Assembly: GCF_001514305.1 (NCBI RefSeq)
Contig: NZ_KQ949094.1
Span: 62,001-126,000, forward strand
Source of the DNA: Streptomyces dysideae
GTDB taxonomy: Bacteria > Actinomycetota > Actinomycetes > Streptomycetales > Streptomycetaceae
Reading direction: 5' to 3'
DNA length: 64,000 bases
The position numbers and the translations under genes are program-made. The notes below the pieces were generated by a model, which saw nothing but the letters and a program-made list of their open reading frames with translations, did not search any database and was not told the DNA's origin. Of this stretch, positions 25,490 through 34,285 are shown piece by piece; positions within the stretch are counted from its first letter, which is position 1; the number at the start of each line of letters is the position of its first letter.

Positions 25490-26965
25490 CTATGCCGCCA
25501 GCTTCGCCAGCGCCGCGTCGATGCGGGTCAGGGTCTTCTCCTTGCCCAGGATCTCCAGGGACTCGAAGAGGGGCAGGCCGACCGTGCGGCCGGTGACGGC
25601 TACGCGGACCGGGGCCTGGGCCTTGCCGAGCTTGAGGCCGTGGGTCTCGCCGGCGGCCAGGACGGCCTCCTTGAGGGACTCGGGGGAGGTCCAGTCCGCC
25701 GACTCCAGCTTCTCGCGGGCCGTGCGGAGCAGGGCGTCCGAGCCCTCCTTCATCGCCTTCGTCCAGGACGGCTCGTCGAAGACCGGCTCCGACAGGAACA
25801 GGAAGTCGACGTTGTCCGTGATCTCGGAGAGGACCTTGAGGCGGGTCTGGGCGTGCGGGGCGATCGCCTGCCACTTCGTCTCGTCGAAGTCCTCCGGCGC
25901 CCAGGGCGCGAAGGGGGCCTTCAGCCAGGGGGCGCAGCGCTCCGTGAAGTCCTTCACCTCGAGGAGGCGGATGTGGTCGCCGTTGATCGCCTCGCACTTC
26001 TTCAGATCGAAGCGGGCCGGGTTGGGGTTCACGTCGGCGATGTCGAAGGCCGCGATCATCTCGTCCATCGTGAAGATGTCCTGGTCGGCCGAGAGCGACC
26101 AGCCGAGGAGGGAGAGGTAGTTGAGCAGGCCCTCGGGGAGGAAGCCGCGCTCGCGGTAGAGGTTCAGCGACGACTGCGGGTCCCGCTTCGAGAGCTTCTT
26201 GTTGCCCTCGCCCATCACGTACGGCAGGTGGCCGAAGTGCGGGATCTGCTTGGCGATACCGAGCTCCATCAGCGCCTTGTACAGGGCGATCTGACGGGGC
26301 GTCGAGGAAAGCAGGTCCTCGCCGCGCAGGACGTGGGTGATCTCCATCAGGGCGTCGTCGACCGGGTTGACGAGCGTGTAGAGGGGGGCGCCGTTCGCGC
26401 GGACGATGCCGTAGTCCGGGACGTTCTCCGGGGTGAACGTCAGCTCGCCGCGGACCAGGTCCGTGAAGGTGATCGTCTCGTCGGGCATACGGAAGCGGAC
26501 GATCGGGGCGCGGTCCTGGGCCTGGTACTCCGCGACCTGCTGAGCGGTGAGGTCGCGGCAGTGACCGTCGTAGCCGGACGGCTTGCCGGCGGCGCGGGCG
26601 GCCTCACGGCGGGTGTCCAGCTCCTCCTGGGAGCAGTAGCAGTAGTAGGCGTAACCGCCCTCGATCAGCTTCTGCGCGACGTCCTCGTACAGGTCCATGC
26701 GCTGCGACTGGCGGTACGGCGCGTGCGGGCCGCCGACCTCGGGGCCCTCGTCCCAGTCGAAGCCCAGCCAGCGCATCGAGTCGAGCAGCTGCTGGTAGGA
26801 CTCCTCGGAGTCACGGGCCGCGTCGGTGTCCTCGATGCGGAAGACCAGAGTGCCCTGGTGGTGCCGGGCGAACGCCCAGTTGAACAGGGCGGTGCGGACC
26901 AGGCCCACATGGGGGTTACCGGTGGGCGACGGGCAGAAACGTACGCGGACGGGTGCGCTAGCCAC
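25490..26965 (-). CDS. gltX: Glutamyl-tRNA synthetase
   Basis: GltX charges tRNA-Glu. In bacteria without GlnRS it also mischarges tRNA-Gln, which GatCAB then amidates. The 491-residue class I synthetase shows the HIGH-type motif PSPTGNPHVGLVRTAL and the KMSKS-type motif NKKLSKRDP. A cysteine-rich insertion (YCYCS ... GHCRD) matches the zinc-binding site of some GluRS. The GTG at 26965 has AAGG nine bases upstream and overlaps the upstream hydrolase stop by eight bases; a TTG at 26974 is a weaker alternative. Glu and Gln tRNA genes lie about 1 kb downstream. Confidence 0.95.
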   Translation of the reverse strand: MASAPVRVRFCPSPTGNPHVGLVRTALFNWAFARHHQGTLVFRIEDTDAARDSEESYQQLLDSMRWLGFDWDEGPEVGGPHAPYRQSQRMDLYEDVAQKLIEGGYAYYCYCSQEELDTRREAARAAGKPSGYDGHCRDLTAQQVAEYQAQDRAPIVRFRMPDETITFTDLVRGELTFTPENVPDYGIVRANGAPLYTLVNPVDDALMEITHVLRGEDLLSSTPRQIALYKALMELGIAKQIPHFGHLPYVMGEGNKKLSKRDPQSSLNLYRERGFLPEGLLNYLSLLGWSLSADQDIFTMDEMIAAFDIADVNPNPARFDLKKCEAINGDHIRLLEVKDFTERCAPWLKAPFAPWAPEDFDETKWQAIAPHAQTRLKVLSEITDNVDFLFLSEPVFDEPSWTKAMKEGSDALLRTAREKLESADWTSPESLKEAVLAAGETHGLKLGKAQAPVRVAVTGRTVGLPLFESLEILGKEKTLTRIDAALAKLAA

Positions 26966-27743
26966 GCTTGACAACCTTGTTGGTGAGAGTGCCGATGCCT
27001 TCGATGGTGACGGCGACCTCGTCGCCGACGGTGAGCGGTCCGACGCCTGCCGGGGTGCCCGTGAGGATCACGTCGCCGGGGAGCAGCGTCATGGCCTCGG
27101 AGATGTTGACGATCAGATCCTCGATCGGGTGGATCATCTCGCTGGTGCGGCCGAGCTGACGCTGTTCGCCGTTGACCGTGAGCTGGATGGTCAGGTCGGA
27201 CGCGGCTTCGAGGTCCAGATCCGTCTCCACCCAGGGGCCCAGCGGACAGGACGTGTCGAAGCCCTTGGCCCGGGCCCACTGCTTCTCGCGCTTCTGGACG
27301 TCGCGGGCGGTGATGTCGTTGGCGCAGGTGTAGCCGAGGATGACGTCCTTGACGCGCTCGCGCGGGACCTCTCGGCACATGCGGCCGATGACGACGGCCA
27401 GTTCGGCCTCGTGGTGGAGGTCCTCGGAGAAGGCGGGGTACTGGATCTCGTCCCCGGGGCCGATCACCGAGGTGGACGGCTTGAAGAAGGCGAACGGGGC
27501 GTCGGGCACCTCGTTGCCCAGCTCCCTGGCGTGCTCCGCGTAGTTGCGGCCGAAGGCCACGACCTTGTTGGGGAGCACCGGCGGCAGCAGCCGTACCTTG
27601 CTCAGCGGCACCTTCGTACCGGAGAGCTCGAAGTCCGCGAACGGGATGCCCTTGATGATGTCGAGCACGAGCTCGTCCGGCTTGTCGCCTTCGACCGCGC
27701 CGAAGGCGACGTTCCCGTCGATGGAGAACCTGGCGATGCGCAC
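26958..27743 (-). CDS. Fumarylacetoacetate hydrolase family protein
   Basis: The 261-residue protein has the FAH fold, with FGRNYAEHARELG near residue 65, the metal-binding HHEAELAVVIG, GYTCANDITARDVQ, and PGDVILTGTPAGVGP near the C-terminus. Family members hydrolyse or isomerise 2-oxo acid ring-cleavage products, or decarboxylate oxaloacetate. The exact substrate is unknown. GTG start at 27743. It is coupled to gltX by a short overlap, though the functions are not obviously linked. Confidence 0.9.
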   Translation of the reverse strand: MRIARFSIDGNVAFGAVEGDKPDELVLDIIKGIPFADFELSGTKVPLSKVRLLPPVLPNKVVAFGRNYAEHARELGNEVPDAPFAFFKPSTSVIGPGDEIQYPAFSEDLHHEAELAVVIGRMCREVPRERVKDVILGYTCANDITARDVQKREKQWARAKGFDTSCPLGPWVETDLDLEAASDLTIQLTVNGEQRQLGRTSEMIHPIEDLIVNISEAMTLLPGDVILTGTPAGVGPLTVGDEVAVTIEGIGTLTNKVVKRG

Positions 27744-27853
27744 GGGATCCTTGCGCCCCTCACTGAGCTGACTGGAGTCTGACGCTCCAGGCTAACGCCG
27801 TCAGGGGTGAGTACCTCGCGCATTCGGTGAGCGGTCGGCGGCCCGGGCGCGTA

Positions 27854-28042
27854 CTACTCCGCGGCGGCGGTGGTGGCGGGGATCTCCATGAGGATGGTGC
27901 GCCTGGGGTTGGCGGTCTGGGCCGGAAGGTCGGCGGAGTGCTCCGGCTGCTCGGGGGTCTGCAGCTCGTCGGCGTCCTCGAGGTGCACCAGCGTCGTGCG
28001 CCGCGGGTTGGCTATCGTGCGGAACATCATCGTCGTCTTCAC
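27854..28042 (-). CDS. Small peptide with a duplicated ANPRRT motif
   Basis: The 62-residue product (GTG 28042; an ATG at 28063 would add seven residues) contains two copies of a short motif, IANPRRTTLVHLED and TANPRRTILMEIP, joined by an acidic Pro/Glu/Gln-rich linker. The copies differ at synonymous positions (CCG/CCC, CGG/AGG, ACG/ACC), which suggests that the amino acids rather than the DNA are conserved. No secretion signal, membrane segment or modifying enzyme is visible nearby. It could be a precursor peptide, a short adaptor with two identical docking motifs, or a conserved unknown. It lies between the FAH gene and the first conservon, opposite in direction to the latter. Confidence 0.55.
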   Translation of the reverse strand: MKTTMMFRTIANPRRTTLVHLEDADELQTPEQPEHSADLPAQTANPRRTILMEIPATTAAAE

Positions 28043-28644
28043 TGTGGTGATCGACCCTGTCATGTGCGGGCGCCGCGGGAGGTCGGAGGACTTCGGTGCG
28101 GGCGCGGGTTGGCAGAAGCTTCCCTGGTGTAAAGCGCCAGGCTAAACATGCGTTTCCCGCCCGAAGAGCTTCAGACCCCTTGATCCGCATGTGAGTTTGC
28201 TCACGAATCCATGGGCAAATCGGTCAATCCAGGCCCGCAACCCACCTCTACGAAACAGACATTACGGGCCTGAAGCCACCATTCCGCTCCTGATCATGGC
28301 GACTGGGACACCCGTTGCGTGGCGATGACTTGCGGCTTTACATCCGCTTTATGGGAGATCTCCTTCTACGTCCCGTAACCCGGCACTCACGAGGTGTCAC
28401 GTAGGTCACGGCTCGGCCTACGGGCCTTGTTGGAGATCCTGCACTGTGCTGGAATTCCACGGACCGCCGCAGGATCGAGCCGGCGCACAAGGGGCGCACC
28501 GAGCGCCGTGTGGCGGCGAGAAGGGGGAGCCCGCGCCGGTCACTCACGACCACCCGGGGTGCGCATTTCAGGGCGCTCCCCAACACGCCGACACCGTCCT
28601 TCCGTTCACGCGGAGGGGCGCCTGGTCCAGAGGTTGCGACGCTA
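28043..28644. other. Gene-free region upstream of the first conservon
   Basis: No convincing gene is seen. The part from about 28140 to 28400 is less GC-rich than its surroundings and is the likely promoter region for the divergent peptide gene and cvnA. Open frames here are shadows or N-terminal extensions of cvnA without coding character. No clear palindromic operator was recognised. Confidence 0.5.
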
Positions 28645-31600
28645 GTGCAGGGACGTTTCAAGAGGGATGGCAGCGCTTCGGCAGAGTCGGAGCCGCACGG
28701 CGGGACTGGCCCCATTGCCGGCAGTTCCTCGCCCCAGCACGCCCAGAACCCGGGCCCGGCCCCGTCGGGTGAAGGCGGGCAGCTCGGCGCGGCCGCGTCC
28801 ACCGGTGCGCCCGGTGCCGCCGCGCCCAAGGTGAAGCCGCCCAAGGGCCCCGTCGGCCCCGGCTCGCGCATATCACTGCGCAACTGGCGTATCTCCACGC
28901 GTCTGGTGGCGCTGCTCACGCTCCCCGTGGTCGCGGCCACCTCGCTCGGTGCGGTCCGCATCAGCGACAACATGGACGACATCCAGCAGCTCGACAACAT
29001 GAAGCTGCTGACGGACATGACCAAGCGGGCCACCGAGCTGGCCGCCGCCCTCCAGGAGGAGCGCGACCAGTCCGCCGGCCCGCTGGCGCACGGCTCCAGC
29101 GCGACCGACTACACGGTCAAGGGCTACCGGGACAAGACGGACCGCGCCGCCAAGAACTTCAACAACGCCGCCGAGGAGATCGACGCCTCCAGCAAGGACG
29201 GCAACCTCCAGGGCGTCCGCGACAGCCTCGTGGGTCTCGTCGGCGAGCTGAACGACATCGCGAAGGTCCGCAATGTCGCCTACGAGTCGAAGAACAACTC
29301 CACGCAGACGGTCGAGGCCTACCACCGCCTCATCACCCACCTGCTGGACCTCTCGCAGGACATGGCCCAGGCGACCAGCAACCCGGAGATGATCCAGCGC
29401 ACGCGCGCCCTGTCGGCCTTCTCCTCTGCCAAGGAGTACGCGTCCGTCCAGCGCGCCGTCCTCGCGGCGGCCCTGCCCTCGGGCGACGCCACCTTCGGCA
29501 CCCTCTCCGAGAACGACCGGCTGTACGGCCAGTCGGCGCTGGAGAGCCAGAAGTCGGAGATCAGCAGCTTCCGCAGCATCTACGGCAACGACGGTGCCGA
29601 AGAGCTCCTCAAGCCGATGGGCAACAAGAACCCGACCATCAAGGCCGCCGACACCTACGCCAGCCGGGCGCTGAACCAGCCCAAGGGTCTGGAGTCGCTG
29701 GACAAGCGGTCCTACCGGGACTGGGTCGACGACAGCACGACCAAGATCCAGCAGATGCGCAACATCGAGAACACACTGCTCGAGGACATGGAGCAGAAGG
29801 CGCGCGAGCTCCGCAACGAGTCCGAGCGCGAGGCGATCATCTCCGGTGCGCTCATCCTGCTCGTGCTCGGTGTCTCGCTGGTCGGTGCCTTCGTCGTGGC
29901 CAGGTCCATGATCCGGTCGCTGCGCCGTCTGGAGGAGACCGCCACCAAGGTCGCCCAGGACCGGCTGCCCGAGCTGGTCAAGCAGCTCTCCGAGTCCGAC
30001 CCGCAGGACGTCGACACGTCCGTCGAGTCGGTCGGTGTGCACTCCCGGGACGAGATCGGCCAGGTGGCCGCGGCCTTCGACGACGTGCACCGCGAGGCGG
30101 TCCGCCTCGCCGCCGAGCAGGCCCTGCTGCGGGGCAACGTCAACGCGATGTTCACCAACCTCTCGCGCCGCTCCCAGGGTCTGATCCAGCGCCAGCTGTC
30201 GCTGATCTCCGAACTGGAGTCCCGCGAGGCCGACCCGGACCAGCTGTCCTCGCTGTTCAAGCTCGACCACCTCGCGACGCGTATGCGCCGTAACGGTGAG
30301 AACCTCCTCGTCCTCGCCGGTGAGGAGCCCGGCCGCCGCTGGACCCGCCCGGTCCCCCTGGTCGACGTGCTCCGCGCCGCCGCGTCCGAGGTGGAGCAGT
30401 ACGAGCGCATCGAGCTGGCCGCCGTGCCGACCACCGAAGTGGCCGGCCGTGTGGTCAACGACCTCGTGCACCTCCTCGCCGAGCTGCTGGAGAACGCCAC
30501 CTCGTTCTCCTCGCCGCAGACCAAGGTCAAGGTCACCGGTCACGCACTGCCCGACGGCCGCGTCCTGATCGAGATCCACGACACCGGCATCGGCCTCTCC
30601 CCCGAGGACCTCGCAGCGATCAACGAACGGCTCGCGTCGCCGCCCACCGTGGACGTGTCGGTCTCCCGCCGCATGGGCCTCTTCGTGGTCGGCCGGCTGT
30701 CGCAGCGGCACGGCATCCGTATCCAGCTGCGCCCGTCCGACTCCGGTGGTACGACCGCGCTGGTCATGCTCCCCGTCGACGTCGCCCAGGGCGGCAGGAA
30801 GCCGGCTCCGGGCAAGTCCGGCCAGGGCGGTGGCACCGGCGGTCCGGCCGCCGCGCAGGCCGCCGCCGGTGTGGCCGCGGCCCGTCGGCAGGCCCAGTCC
30901 GGTGGCGGTGCCCTCGGCGCCGGTACGCCGTCCGGTGGTCTGCTCGGTGCGGGTCAGGGGCCGCGGGCCGCGCTGCCCGGGCGTGACGGAGGCGGCCGTC
31001 CGGGTGCGCCGGGTGGTGCGCGTGGACCGCAGGGTCCGGGTGCGCCGTCCCAGGGCCGGCCGGCTCCGGCCGGTGCGGGTGCCGGGTTCGGCGGCCAGGC
31101 GCCGGGCGCGCCGCAGGGACTGCAGGCCGCGGGTCCGGGTGCGGACGCCTTCGGTGCGGATGCCTTCGGTGCGGACGCCTTCGGTGCGGATGCCTTCGGT
31201 GCGGACGCCTTCGGGGGCGGCCGTGGTGCCGTACCGCCGCAGTCGCAGTCGGCCAACGCCGAGCAGGGACGTGGCCGTGGGCGTCAGCCGCAGCTGCCGC
31301 CGCGCGGTGGTCCGCGTGCCGAGCTGCCCGGCGGCAACCAGCCGCCCCGCACGCCGAGCTGGGGCGACGAGAACGCCCAGCCGCCGGTGCCGCGCGCCTC
31401 GCTGGACACTCCGCGCGGGCACGACGAGCAGGATCCCGCACAGACTTCCCGGATGCCGCGGATCGACGACCGGCAGGGCCCGGGCTCGACGGCGGAGATC
31501 CCGGCGGTGCCGCACTACGACGGCCGTCAGGGACCCGGTGCCAACGCCGAGTTCGGCCGCCCCGACTTCGACGCCCCGGCTCCCGGTGCGTACGACCCGC

Positions 31601-32415
31601 AGGACACCGGCCAGTACCCGCGCCCCGGTGCGAACGGCCAGCAGAACACGGGTCAGTTCGTCCGTTCCGACGTCTTCGGCGCTCCCGGGCAGAACAACCC
31701 GTCCAGCACGGGCCAGTTCGCCGCCCCGCAGGCGTACGACGACAGCTCGACCGGGCAGCACTCCCTGCCGGGCCGGCAGAACCCGCCGGCGCCGCAGAAC
31801 ACCGGCCGGTTCGAGCGTCCGCAGGCCAACGGCACCCACCGCGGCGACGCGGACTTCGGTGCCGGACGGCCGCCGGTCCCGCCGCGTCCGCAGCAGCGGC
31901 CCGCACGCCAGGATCCCGAGGCGCTGCCGCCGGCGGGTCCCGGTGACGGGCGTACGCCGCTGTACGACACGCTCGAGACCAACTGGTTCCACGGCCAGGG
32001 CGGCCAGCAGGAGCGCCAGCCGGGCAGCAGCAACGGCTCTGCCCCCGCTCCGGCCCCGCAGCAGCCGCAGGCTCCGGCTGCCCCACAGTCCTCTGCCGCG
32101 CAGCGGCCCGCCACCAGTTCCTGGCGCAGCTCACCGAACGACGACCTCGTCCGGCAGGCAGAGCGAGTCCGACAGCCGGCAGCCGGCGGTGTCACCACCT
32201 CTGGCCTGCCGCGCCGGGTGCCACGGGCGAACCTCGTTCCGGGCACGGCTCAGCAGCAACAGCACCAAGCCGGTCCGCAGGTCTCGCGTGCGCCTGATGA
32301 CGTACGCGGCCGGCTGACCAATCTCCGTCGGGGTATCGCGCAAGGTCGACAGGCTGGTACTGATACCGGTCAGACCGGCAGCTTCCCGAGCCCCACTCAC
32401 CAGCAGGAGCGTTAG
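28645..32415 (+). CDS. cvnA: Conservon sensor-kinase-like protein CvnA, copy 1
   Basis: The 1256-residue membrane protein resembles a histidine kinase. A transmembrane segment follows RNWRISTRLVALLTLPVV, then comes an extracytoplasmic helical sensor domain. A second membrane segment near residue 400 (ALILLVLGVSLVGAFVVA) leads into a HAMP-like linker. The dimerisation region has LDHLATRMRRNGENLLVLAG (candidate phosphoacceptor His542). The GHKL ATPase domain has LLAELLENATSFS and HDTGIGLS. A long Pro/Gly/Ala/Gln-rich tail (about 715-1256) contains five ADAFG repeats. The GTG at 28645 (VQGRFKRDGS) was chosen on weak ribosome-site evidence (AGAGG). In conservons, CvnA is thought to signal to the GTPase CvnD through CvnB and CvnC. 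Confidence 0.9.
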   Translation: MQGRFKRDGSASAESEPHGGTGPIAGSSSPQHAQNPGPAPSGEGGQLGAAASTGAPGAAAPKVKPPKGPVGPGSRISLRNWRISTRLVALLTLPVVAATSLGAVRISDNMDDIQQLDNMKLLTDMTKRATELAAALQEERDQSAGPLAHGSSATDYTVKGYRDKTDRAAKNFNNAAEEIDASSKDGNLQGVRDSLVGLVGELNDIAKVRNVAYESKNNSTQTVEAYHRLITHLLDLSQDMAQATSNPEMIQRTRALSAFSSAKEYASVQRAVLAAALPSGDATFGTLSENDRLYGQSALESQKSEISSFRSIYGNDGAEELLKPMGNKNPTIKAADTYASRALNQPKGLESLDKRSYRDWVDDSTTKIQQMRNIENTLLEDMEQKARELRNESEREAIISGALILLVLGVSLVGAFVVARSMIRSLRRLEETATKVAQDRLPELVKQLSESDPQDVDTSVESVGVHSRDEIGQVAAAFDDVHREAVRLAAEQALLRGNVNAMFTNLSRRSQGLIQRQLSLISELESREADPDQLSSLFKLDHLATRMRRNGENLLVLAGEEPGRRWTRPVPLVDVLRAAASEVEQYERIELAAVPTTEVAGRVVNDLVHLLAELLENATSFSSPQTKVKVTGHALPDGRVLIEIHDTGIGLSPEDLAAINERLASPPTVDVSVSRRMGLFVVGRLSQRHGIRIQLRPSDSGGTTALVMLPVDVAQGGRKPAPGKSGQGGGTGGPAAAQAAAGVAAARRQAQSGGGALGAGTPSGGLLGAGQGPRAALPGRDGGGRPGAPGGARGPQGPGAPSQGRPAPAGAGAGFGGQAPGAPQGLQAAGPGADAFGADAFGADAFGADAFGADAFGGGRGAVPPQSQSANAEQGRGRGRQPQLPPRGGPRAELPGGNQPPRTPSWGDENAQPPVPRASLDTPRGHDEQDPAQTSRMPRIDDRQGPGSTAEIPAVPHYDGRQGPGANAEFGRPDFDAPAPGAYDPQDTGQYPRPGANGQQNTGQFVRSDVFGAPGQNNPSSTGQFAAPQAYDDSSTGQHSLPGRQNPPAPQNTGRFERPQANGTHRGDADFGAGRPPVPPRPQQRPARQDPEALPPAGPGDGRTPLYDTLETNWFHGQGGQQERQPGSSNGSAPAPAPQQPQAPAAPQSSAAQRPATSSWRSSPNDDLVRQAERVRQPAAGGVTTSGLPRRVPRANLVPGTAQQQQHQAGPQVSRAPDDVRGRLTNLRRGIAQGRQAGTDTGQTGSFPSPTHQQER
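31141..31215 (+). repeat. Five tandem 15-bp repeats inside cvnA copy 1
   Basis: Five units of GCGGAYGCCTTCGGT encode ADAFG repeats. The third base of the Asp codon alternates C, T, C, T, C, so the higher-order unit is 30 bp. It lies in the disordered tail. Confidence 0.9.
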
Positions 32416-32838
32416 TTGAGCCAGATGAGCCAGGCGGCACAGAACCTCAACTGGTTGATCACCAACTTCGTGGACAACACCCCAGGGGTGTCCCACACCG
32501 TCGTCGTGTCCGCCGACGGCCTTCTGCTGGCCATGTCCGAGGGCTTCCCGCGGGACCGTGCCGACCAGCTGGCGGCCGTCGCGTCCGGACTGACCTCGCT
32601 GACGGCCGGAGCCTCCCGGATCTTCGAGGGCGGCAGCGTTGCGCAGACGGTCGTCGAGATGGAGCGGGGATTCCTCTTCCTCATGTCCGTCTCGGACGGC
32701 TCGTCCCTGGCCGTCCTCGCGCACCCGGAATGCGACATCGGCCTTGTCGGCTACGAGATGGCACTGCTGGTCGACCGTGCGGGCGCGGTACTCACGCCCG
32801 ATCTGCGCGCCGAACTGCAAGGCAGTCTGCTCCACTGA
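32416..32838 (+). CDS. cvnB: Conservon roadblock/LC7 protein CvnB, copy 1
   Basis: The 140-residue protein is a roadblock/LC7 domain protein, a family that binds and regulates small GTPases. It includes NLNWLITNFVDNTPGVSHTV and VVSADGLLLAMSEGFPRDRA. The start is taken as TTG 32416, directly after the cvnA stop, because AGGAG precedes it; the ATG at 32425 is spaced too far from that site. The second copy (37509) differs at only a few positions. Follows cvnA without a gap. Confidence 0.92.
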   Translation: MSQMSQAAQNLNWLITNFVDNTPGVSHTVVVSADGLLLAMSEGFPRDRADQLAAVASGLTSLTAGASRIFEGGSVAQTVVEMERGFLFLMSVSDGSSLAVLAHPECDIGLVGYEMALLVDRAGAVLTPDLRAELQGSLLH

Positions 32839-32952
32839 TCGCCACGGATCCACCCGTCTCACCAAATCACCGTCCGGCCGCCACAATCCCCCCCACCGGC
32901 CCCCACCCTGACGGCTTGACTGACCGACTTGCTGTCCCCGCCCGGAGGATTC

Positions 32953-33348
32953 ATGACCCCGCCCACCGCCTCTCATGATCCGTACGCGGAGCCGTACGAG
33001 GATGAGGGCGACCAGCCGCTGGTACGTCCGTACGCGATGACCGGCGGCCGGACCAGGCCGCGCTACCAGCTGGCCATCGAGGCCCTGATCAGCACCACGG
33101 CCGATCCGGCGGCGCTGATGGGACTGCTCCCTGAGCACCAGCGCATCTGTCATCTGTGCCGTGAGGTGAAGTCGGTCGCCGAGGTCTCGGCGCTGCTGTC
33201 CATGCCGCTGGGTGTGGCCCGGATCCTCGTCGCGGACCTCGCGGAGGCCGGTCTGGTCGCCATTCACCAGCCGGGTGGCGACGAGACCACCGGCGCCCCG
33301 GACGTGACACTGCTCGAGAGGGTGCTCAGTGGACTTCGCAAGCTCTGA
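32953..33348 (+). CDS. cvnC: Conservon DUF742 protein CvnC, copy 1
   Basis: The 131-residue protein has a variable acidic N-terminus and a conserved DUF742 domain: PLVRPYAMTGGRTRPRYQLA, then LPEHQRICHLCRE and PLGVARILVADLAEAGLVAI. The latter resembles a winged helix. The ATG at 32953 follows CGGAGG by four bases. Its C-terminal codons overlap the cvnD start by 20 bases. Its biochemical role is unknown; it bridges CvnB and CvnD in conservon models. Confidence 0.9.
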   Translation: MTPPTASHDPYAEPYEDEGDQPLVRPYAMTGGRTRPRYQLAIEALISTTADPAALMGLLPEHQRICHLCREVKSVAEVSALLSMPLGVARILVADLAEAGLVAIHQPGGDETTGAPDVTLLERVLSGLRKL

Positions 33349-33904
33349 TCCGGGACGGTCGACCACCTCCGCGAAGATCGTGGTCGCGGGCGGCTTCGGC
33401 GTGGGCAAGACCACGTTCGTGGGTGCCGTCTCGGAGATCAACCCCCTGCGCACCGAGGCCGTGATGACGTCCGCGAGCGCGGGCATCGACGACCTCACGC
33501 ACACCGGGGACAAGACCACCACCACGGTGGCGATGGACTTCGGCCGTATCACCTTGGACCAGGACCTGATCCTGTACCTGTTCGGTACGCCGGGTCAGGA
33601 CCGCTTCTGGTTCATGTGGGACGACCTGGTGCGCGGTGCGATCGGTGCCGTGGTCCTGGTGGACACCCGGCGCCTGGCCGACTGCTTCCCGGCGGTCGAC
33701 TACTTCGAGAACAGCGGTCTGCCGTTCGTCGTCGCGCTCAACGGCTTCGACGGGCATCAGCCGTATGCTCCCGAGGAGGTACGCGAGGCGCTGCAGATCG
33801 GTCCGGACACCCCGATCATCACGACGGACGCCCGGCACCGCTCGGATGCCAAGAGTGCGCTGATCACGCTGGTCGAGCACGCTCTGATGGCACGTCTGCG
33901 GTAG
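33329..33904 (+). CDS. cvnD: Conservon small GTPase CvnD, copy 1
   Basis: The 191-residue protein is a Ras-like/MglA-type GTPase with P-loop GGFGVGKTT (about residues 21-29) and G3 region LFGTPGQDRF. The base-recognition motif reads ALNGFD rather than the canonical NKxD. It is the output component of the conservon. GTG start at 33329 inside the end of cvnC. It is about 95 percent identical by eye to copy 2 over the conserved part. Two hairpins follow, so the first conservon is probably transcribed separately. Confidence 0.93.
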   Translation: MDFASSDPGRSTTSAKIVVAGGFGVGKTTFVGAVSEINPLRTEAVMTSASAGIDDLTHTGDKTTTTVAMDFGRITLDQDLILYLFGTPGQDRFWFMWDDLVRGAIGAVVLVDTRRLADCFPAVDYFENSGLPFVVALNGFDGHQPYAPEEVREALQIGPDTPIITTDARHRSDAKSALITLVEHALMARLR

Positions 33905-33952
33905 GTCATCAAGTCGGAAGCGCCATACGGCAGTTGTCGTAGATGTACCGGA

Positions 33953-33980
33953 GCCGGCTGTGTCTTTTGACACGGTCGGC
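33953..33980 (+). terminator. First hairpin after conservon 1
   Basis: A 12-bp stem with two G-T pairs (GCCGGCTGTGTC with GACACGGTCGGC) encloses TTTT, 48 bases after the cvnD stop. Confidence 0.6.
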
Positions 33981-34063
33981 CCGGGTGTTCATAACGTTTC
34001 GGCAGAGGAATCGGGTGGTACGGCCACGCGTCGCGGTCAACCGGTCTCGCTGTGCTCACAAAG

Positions 34064-34083
34064 GCCCCGTCTTTTGACGGGGC
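34064..34083 (+). terminator. Second hairpin after conservon 1
   Basis: An 8-bp perfect stem GCCCCGTC/GACGGGGC encloses TTTT and is followed by a T-rich stretch. Confidence 0.7.
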
Positions 34084-34285
34084 TCGCTCTTTATGACCGT
34101 TTTATCTGGGGCTTACATCACATGGAATCCACGCGTTCCACTGTTTGGAAGAGCGCTGGTCGTCGTGCTGGAATGCCTGAACTGCCCAATAGTCAATGAC
34201 GTACTCACCCGTCGATGGCGCCCTGGGCTCTGAGAGACTGCGGCACGACGACAGGTGCCGACCCCGCCGGAAGGTTGTTGGTCGA

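Larger units (their letters stand above)
33905..34285. other. Intergenic region between the two conservons
   Basis: It holds two terminator-like hairpins in its first half and presumably the promoter for the second conservon in its second half (about 34085-34285). No gene is supported; open frames here are short and not coding-like. Confidence 0.6.

Noticed and set aside
31141..31215. Possible CRISPR array
   Set aside because: The repeats are contiguous 15-bp coding units without spacers, and no cas genes are present.
28873..31992. 1039-residue minus-strand open frame opposite cvnA copy 1
   Set aside because: It is antisense to a well-supported gene and has low-complexity Arg/Gly/Leu/Val composition. 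The same artefact recurs at 34400-37573 opposite cvnA copy 2.
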